From Nitrospirota bacterium (GTDB lineage: Bacteria > Nitrospirota > JAOUDF01), in the NCBI GenBank assembly GCA_029859385.1, contig JAOUDF010000088.1, forward strand, positions 1 to 9,932: DNA of 9,932 nt, written 5' to 3'. Both the position numbers and the translations under genes were made by a program. The notes below the pieces were generated by a model. It made no database searches, was not told where the DNA came from, and was given only the letters and a program-made list of their open reading frames with translations. Every line of letters starts with the position of its first letter. Position 1 is the first letter of the stretch. Positions 6,093-9,932 of the stretch are shown here, in pieces.

Positions 6093-7605
6093 GGCTTGAC
6101 AGCAATCCTTTTATTAAATCGATATCCAGATTTTCCCGTACACTCCGGGCCAGATCGTCGAGCCCCTTTTCCTTCAGTGCCTCATAGCCAGCGCTTCTAT
6201 CAAACGAGGCGCCGCTGATGCGCTTTAGGAAGGCGTGACGAAACGTGTCGTTATCGAAGATGCCGTGCAGATACGTCCCCCAGCAACGGTTATCGGCCGA
6301 AATGGCTCCATCCTCAACATCCGTCGGCTCGTCCCCTCGTTTGACTATGGTCAAAAAAGGACGGGCTGAGGCGCCGCGCGTCGTCCGTCCCATATGTATC
6401 TCGTACCCCTTCAGGGTCGTTGCCGGCCAGCCGGTCTCCGAATCCAGAGTCACCGCTTCGGCCTGACGGGTGATCTTCTCCCGCTCCAGTACTGTCTCCG
6501 TATCCAGCAATCCCAGCCCTTCCTCGGCTCCGCCCTTCGATTCAACTTCATGGGGATCGCGGACTACCCGCCCCATGATCTGATATCCGCCGCAGATGCC
6601 GACGATGGTGCCGCCTTTCTTCCAGTACCGTTTCAGGTCGGCAGCCACTCCTGTTTTCTTGAGAAACATGAGGTCGTCGATAGTGTTCTTGCTGCCGGGA
6701 ATAATTACCGCATGAGCCTCTGACAGGTCATCGTCAGGCCCCGCAAACCTGAGCTCAACCATCGGGTCGTGCCTGAACGCATCGAAATCCGTAAAATTGG
6801 AAATATGCGGCAATCGCAGGACATAGACCTTTATCGGCTCCCCCTCGCCGGCACTTGAGGCGACGGTGCGCGGCCTGTCCAGCGCCACGCCGTCCTCCTC
6901 CTGCACATGGATATCCCGAAGGTAGGGAACAACTCCTATAGCGGGAACCCCGGTCTTTTCTCTAAGGAAATCAAGACCGGGTTGAAGCAGGGTCTTGTCG
7001 CCCCGGAACTTGTTTATGACAAAGCCCGCTACCAGCCGCCGCTCTTCAGGCTCCAACAGCTCCATGGTCCCCACCAGCGACGCAAAAACGCCGCCGCGGT
7101 CGATGTCTGCCGCAAGAAGCACCGGGGCATTGGCCATTGTTGCCACACGCATGTTGACGATGTCGCGGTCCTTGAGATTTACTTCCACCGGGCTTCCGGC
7201 ACCCTCGATGACGATGACGTCGAATTCTTGCGCCAGCCGGTCGTAGCATTCCGTGACCACGGACCAGGCCGTATCCTTGAACCGGTGATACTCCACGGCG
7301 CTCATGTTGCCGTGGACCTTTCCCTTGAGAATCACCTGGCACCCTGTGTCTGAATTGGCCTTCAGCAGGATCGGGTTCATCTCCACCCGGGGGGCGATTC
7401 CCGCCGCCTCGGCCTGCACCACCTGGGCGCGGCCCATTTCCAGCCCGTCGGCGGTGACATATGAGTTAAGTGCCATGTTCTGGGATTTAAACGGCGCGAC
7501 TTTATAGCCGTCCTGTTTGAGAATCCGGCAGAGGGCCGCGGTGAGGATGCTCTTCCCCACGTGAGAGCCGGTGCCCTGGACCATGATTGCTTTTGCCTTG
7601 TGCAT
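6079..7605 (-). CDS. cobQ: Cobyric acid synthase, glutamine-hydrolysing
   Basis: This cytosolic enzyme of adenosylcobalamin synthesis amidates the b, d, e and g carboxylates of adenosylcobyrinic acid a,c-diamide, using glutamine and ATP, to give adenosylcobyric acid. The start at 7605 has GGAGG five bases upstream; an in-frame ATG nine codons earlier lacks this. The 508-residue length is normal for CobQ/CbiP. The N-terminal DTBS-like ATPase domain (1-230) begins with the P-loop-like GTGSHVGKS at 11-19 and contains FKSQNMALNSYVT (39-51), IEGAGSPVEVNL (133-144) and ADIDRGG (166-172). The C-terminal class I glutamine amidotransferase domain (about 255-455) carries nucleophile Cys338 in GICGGYQ and His447 in YLHGIF. 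No other cobalamin gene lies in the window. Its 3' end overlaps cheW by 14 bp, so it appears to be co-transcribed with the chemosensory genes. I see no B12 riboswitch in the 142-bp leader. Confidence 0.96.
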   Translation of the reverse strand: MHKAKAIMVQGTGSHVGKSILTAALCRILKQDGYKVAPFKSQNMALNSYVTADGLEMGRAQVVQAEAAGIAPRVEMNPILLKANSDTGCQVILKGKVHGNMSAVEYHRFKDTAWSVVTECYDRLAQEFDVIVIEGAGSPVEVNLKDRDIVNMRVATMANAPVLLAADIDRGGVFASLVGTMELLEPEERRLVAGFVINKFRGDKTLLQPGLDFLREKTGVPAIGVVPYLRDIHVQEEDGVALDRPRTVASSAGEGEPIKVYVLRLPHISNFTDFDAFRHDPMVELRFAGPDDDLSEAHAVIIPGSKNTIDDLMFLKKTGVAADLKRYWKKGGTIVGICGGYQIMGRVVRDPHEVESKGGAEEGLGLLDTETVLEREKITRQAEAVTLDSETGWPATTLKGYEIHMGRTTRGASARPFLTIVKRGDEPTDVEDGAISADNRCWGTYLHGIFDNDTFRHAFLKRISGASFDRSAGYEALKEKGLDDLARSVRENLDIDLIKGLLSSHGSR

Positions 7606-7610
7606 GAAAA

Positions 7611-7615
7611 CCTCC
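7611..7615 (-). promoter_or_regulatory. Ribosome binding site that sets the cobQ start
   Basis: GGAGG on the minus strand is five bases before the ATG at 7605. It selects this start over the in-frame ATG at 7632. Confidence 0.75.
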
Positions 7616-7643
7616 GGTTTCACTATCGTCAAATGATCGGTGA

Positions 7644-7672
7644 ATCTTATCTGTTTTGAGCAGATTTTTCAC
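7644..7672 (-). promoter_or_regulatory. Weak candidate sigma-70 promoter upstream of cobQ
   Basis: On the minus strand GTGAAA (7672-7667, 4 of 6 matches to the -35 consensus) and TAAGAT (7649-7644, 4 of 6 to the -10) are separated by 17 bp. They lie 38-67 bases upstream of the cobQ ATG, in the 142-bp gap after the oxidoreductase gene. The match is modest. If real, it would drive cobQ and the chemosensory operon independently of the oxidoreductase. A small inverted repeat (ATCTG/CAGAT, 7649-7665) sits in the spacer and could be an operator. Confidence 0.25.
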
Positions 7673-7747
7673 GAGGGAAGGGGAGAGGCGAAGAAACGTT
7701 CTTTTATGTGACGTATGCGGCGGTTGAAGAAGGGATACTGATCAGGA

Positions 7748-8806
7748 TCAGATGGGGCAGTCGTATTTGTGGTAGTTGCAGACGTCGCAGTAAATGCAGT
7801 AAACGATTTCGTCATCCCGGCCGGCGAGGGCTTTCTTCGGCCATTCGTCATCGGTGAGGATACCTCGGCCGACGGCAACGAAGTCAGCCTCGCCCTGCTG
7901 AAGAACCTCCCGCGCTGTTCCAGGCTTGTCGAGCTTGCCTACGGCGATAAGGGGAATGGGAATATCGCTCTTTATCTCGCGGGCAAGGTGGCGATAGATA
8001 CCGTATTTTTTCTTGAACTGTGCCATGAGTTCGGCGTTGAAAAATGCCTCGTAGAGCCCCGCGGAGACGTGGATGAGGTCAACGGACTCCTGGGCGATGA
8101 TTCGGGCGATCTCCCTCCCCATGGAGATGTCTACTCCCTCGGGGACAAATTCGTCGGCATTCATCCGGTAGGAAAGGATCGCCTTTTCGCCAACGGCCTC
8201 CCGCACCTTCCGGATGATATTGACGGGAAACCGCATCCTGCGCTCAAGGCTGCCGCCGTATTCATCGGTACGATGGTTGGTGAGGGGTGACACAAACTGG
8301 CTGATGAGATAGCCGTGGGCGCCGTGGATTTCGACGCCATCGAACCCCGCCTCCATGGCACGTCGTGCGGCATCGGCAAAGGCGTCCTCTATTTCGAGCA
8401 CCTCTTCACCGTGCAGTTCGCGGGTTTCTTTGCTGCATACCGGGCAGGAGATTGCTGAAGGCGCCACGGCGACCTTCTCGGTAAAGGTTTGGCGACCGGC
8501 GTGGAATAGTTGTAAAAGGGCTATCGCCCCTTTCTCCCGTACCTTTGACGCAAGAGTTCTGAAGCCGGGGACAAGCTCGTCCCGGTCGATGGAGAGCTGA
8601 TTGTGCCAGCCGCTGCCCCCTTCCTTCACCAGGGTGGCTTCCACGATGACCATGCCGGGGCCGCCCAGCGCCTTCCTGCTGTAGTAGTTGATCATCCGTT
8701 CGCTGACACCGCCGTCTTCCGACGCGTAGTTGGTCGCCATGGGGGGCATGACGATCCGGTTTTTTATCAGTTTTCCCCGTAGGGTTACAGAGTCAGAGAG
8801 CTTCAT
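7748..8806 (-). CDS. NADH:flavin oxidoreductase, old yellow enzyme family, single domain with C-terminal Cys cluster
   Basis: The start at 8806 has GGGAGG five bases upstream; the in-frame ATG at 8842 lacks this. The 352 residues form one FMN-binding TIM barrel. Visible family features are RIVMPPM near the N-terminus, LLQLFHAGRQ (97-106), the substrate-binding His pair in EIHGAHGYLISQF (159-171; His161, His164), NHRTDEYGGSLERR (177-190), and the phosphate-binding VGKL...AVGRGIL region (289-317). The C-terminus has four cysteines, C337, C340, C343 and C350 (spacing 2, 2, 6), and ends two residues after the last. In 2,4-dienoyl-CoA reductase-type enzymes a comparable Cys cluster binds 4Fe-4S and is followed by FAD and NADH domains, which are absent here. 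An extra CPVC pair lies at 121-124. The likely activity is reduction of an activated alkene or other electrophile; the substrate is unknown. Confidence 0.9.
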   Translation of the reverse strand: MKLSDSVTLRGKLIKNRIVMPPMATNYASEDGGVSERMINYYSRKALGGPGMVIVEATLVKEGGSGWHNQLSIDRDELVPGFRTLASKVREKGAIALLQLFHAGRQTFTEKVAVAPSAISCPVCSKETRELHGEEVLEIEDAFADAARRAMEAGFDGVEIHGAHGYLISQFVSPLTNHRTDEYGGSLERRMRFPVNIIRKVREAVGEKAILSYRMNADEFVPEGVDISMGREIARIIAQESVDLIHVSAGLYEAFFNAELMAQFKKKYGIYRHLAREIKSDIPIPLIAVGKLDKPGTAREVLQQGEADFVAVGRGILTDDEWPKKALAGRDDEIVYCIYCDVCNYHKYDCPI

Positions 8807-8811
8807 GCCAA

Positions 8812-8817
8812 CCTCCC
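8812..8817 (-). promoter_or_regulatory. Ribosome binding site that sets the oxidoreductase start
   Basis: GGGAGG on the minus strand lies five bases before the ATG at 8806 and argues against the in-frame ATG at 8842. Confidence 0.7.
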
Positions 8818-8881
8818 AAAAGGAACAAGTACCAGACACCATACCACAAAACCGAAATCGAGGAGATTGCCAACACCGTCC

Positions 8882-8910
8882 TTGACATGACTAAGGCAGG
8901 GCTCTATTGT
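8882..8910 (+). promoter_or_regulatory. Predicted sigma-70 promoter of the membrane glycosyltransferase-like gene
   Basis: A perfect TTGACA (8882-8887) is followed, after exactly 17 bp, by TATTGT (8905-8910, 4 of 6 to TATAAT). Transcription would begin near 8916-8918, immediately before the tandem ATG codons at 8919 and 8922. The site lies in the 112-bp divergent region between the oxidoreductase and this gene. Confidence 0.5.
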
Positions 8911-8918
8911 ACATACAC

Positions 8919-9932
8919 ATGATGAACCTCAGAGAGACTTCTCACCAGCCGGTTTTTCAGCTGCTTTCCCTCGTCCTTGTGGCAATATGCCTCTATCTTC
9001 CTACCCTTGGATTTTCGTTTGTCTGGGATGATCGATCACTGATTCTGGAGAACTGGTATATCCGTGATTTGGGCGGTATCCCCGGGTTCTTTGTCTCGGA
9101 GTTCAGACTTGACCCGCTGATATCCACCAATTTTTATCGACCCGTTGTGATGAGTACCTACGCGCTGGACTACTTCCTCTGGGAAGAGAATCCCATGGGG
9201 TTTCATCTTACCAACATCATCCTCAACACGATGGTTGTTTTATCGGTATTTCTTGTGGCCAGGGAATTGCTCAAGGGGACGGTAGACTACGGTTTGGTCC
9301 CATGGGTTGCCGCGTTGTTCTTTGCGGTTCATCCGACCCATGCAGAGTCGACGGCATTTATCGCGGGCCGAACCGACCTTCTTGCCGCCCTCTTTATGCT
9401 ACTGGCCTTCTGGACGTATATGAGAGCGACGTCGGTACCATCGGAACGTATCCGGCGCCTCCGCTATCTGGGTTCACTCGCATGCTTTCTTCTCGCGCTC
9501 TTTTCCAAGGAGGTAGCGATCGCCCTCCTGATAATCCTCCCTCTCTACGAATTCTATCTTCGTCCCTCTGCGACAACCGTCATCATCGGAGAACAGTCGA
9601 GCCGCCGCTGGATGCTCTTGCTGCCTTATCTGCTGGTTTTTGCCTTTTACGTTGTTTTGCGGGTTTTTGCCGTACCACCGAGCCTTACCTTTGAGCATTT
9701 GTCGGGTTCCCTGTTCGAGCGGTTTTATCCTGCCGGCATGGCGCTGCTCCAGTATATTCGCATGGCCTTTGTCCCCCTCGGCCTCAAATACTATTACTTT
9801 GTTGAGCTATTCAAGATGACCGATCCTCTGTTTTGGATATCCATAGGCGCCCTTATTGCGCTTACTGCCGGGCTTTTCTTTGTGCATCGAAGAGCGCCGC
9901 TCTATGTATTCTGTGCTCTCTGGTTTCTGCTT
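8919..9932 (+). CDS. GT-C-type multi-pass membrane glycosyltransferase-like protein, N-terminal part (runs off right edge)
   Basis: The frame is open from ATGATG at 8919 to the window end (338 codons, no stop); an in-frame TAA at 8892 bounds it upstream. The protein is strongly hydrophobic, with TM1 at about residues 13-34 and many later segments (about 98-115, 127-140, 152-168, 184-212, 230-250, 303-322). Motifs match inner-membrane GT-C proteins of the bacterial TMTC/PMT-like group, often fused to C-terminal TPR repeats: WDD at 36-38 just after TM1 (first-loop catalytic-type acidic pair), FYRPVVMSTYALDY (72-85), NPMGFHLTN (91-99), AVHPTHAES (136-144), GRTDLLAALF (150-159) and SKEVA (196-200). 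The family is thought to transfer sugars from polyprenyl carriers to protein or glycan acceptors on the periplasmic face; the sugar and acceptor here are unknown. A TTG at 8907 is a poorer start because it lies within the -10 box. Confidence 0.85.
   Translation, partial: MMNLRETSHQPVFQLLSLVLVAICLYLPTLGFSFVWDDRSLILENWYIRDLGGIPGFFVSEFRLDPLISTNFYRPVVMSTYALDYFLWEENPMGFHLTNIILNTMVVLSVFLVARELLKGTVDYGLVPWVAALFFAVHPTHAESTAFIAGRTDLLAALFMLLAFWTYMRATSVPSERIRRLRYLGSLACFLLALFSKEVAIALLIILPLYEFYLRPSATTVIIGEQSSRRWMLLLPYLLVFAFYVVLRVFAVPPSLTFEHLSGSLFERFYPAGMALLQYIRMAFVPLGLKYYYFVELFKMTDPLFWISIGALIALTAGLFFVHRRAPLYVFCALWFLL

Noticed and set aside
5403..6218. Plus-strand open frame of 271 codons opposite the two cheW genes
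   Set aside because: It crosses two or three real genes on the other strand, shows no domain and has no matching upstream signals.
7649..7669. Possible rho-independent terminator (ATCTG/CAGAT hairpin followed by Ts, plus strand)
   Set aside because: The stem is only five AT-rich pairs with a 7-base loop, and the T run is on the strand opposite to the flanking genes, so it would not terminate their transcripts.
7606..7747. Cobalamin riboswitch ahead of cobQ
   Set aside because: The 142-bp gap is too short for a full riboswitch with expression platform, and I cannot see the conserved B12-box-type core in it.
7669..7878. Small minus-strand frame of 69 codons overlapping the oxidoreductase 3' end
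   Set aside because: It is out of frame within the oxidoreductase gene, has Thr/Ser-rich low-complexity content and lacks a ribosome binding site.

Overview
The window looks like chromosomal DNA from a Gram-negative, probably anaerobic, c-type-cytochrome-rich bacterium. A Geobacter/Desulfuromonas-type deltaproteobacterium fits best. The reasons are a chemoreceptor with a periplasmic CxxCH haem-binding motif, a CheA kinase with its own C-terminal receiver domain, a single-domain old-yellow-enzyme protein with a Cys cluster, moderately high GC, and tight Shine-Dalgarno-led gene packing. The genus is inference, not proven.

Minus strand, read from right to left (about 8806 down to 1): an old-yellow-enzyme-family NADH:flavin oxidoreductase (8806-7748), a 142-bp gap, cobyric acid synthase CobQ (7605-6079), then a compact chemosensory operon. 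The operon holds a full CheW (6092-5589), a short divergent CheW-like protein (5584-5201), a transmembrane chemoreceptor with a predicted periplasmic c-type haem (5172-3352), a hybrid CheA histidine kinase with a receiver domain (3338-1113), the methylesterase CheB (1102-53), and the first 18 codons of a further response regulator (56 into the left edge). Genes from cobQ onward overlap or lie within 28 bp of each other, so they probably form one transcription unit. No CheR is present in the window.

Plus strand, right end (8919 to the edge): the N-terminal 338 residues of a multi-pass GT-C-type membrane glycosyltransferase-like protein, transcribed divergently from the oxidoreductase. A perfect TTGACA -35 and a TATTGT -10, 17 bp apart, sit so close to its ATG that the message may be leaderless.

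How the genes work together: the haem receptor would sense a redox, gas or ligand signal in the periplasm. It would pass it through CheW and possibly the short CheW to CheA (HPt His47). Phosphate would then go to the CheA receiver (Asp672), CheB (Asp57) and the response regulator at the left edge. The order CheW, short CheW, receptor, CheA-receiver, CheB matches the Myxococcus frzA-frzB-frzCD-frzE-frzG order. The cluster is therefore best described as a Frz-like chemosensory pathway with a membrane-bound haem receptor in place of the soluble FrzCD. Output (motility, pili, gene expression or other) cannot be read from this window.
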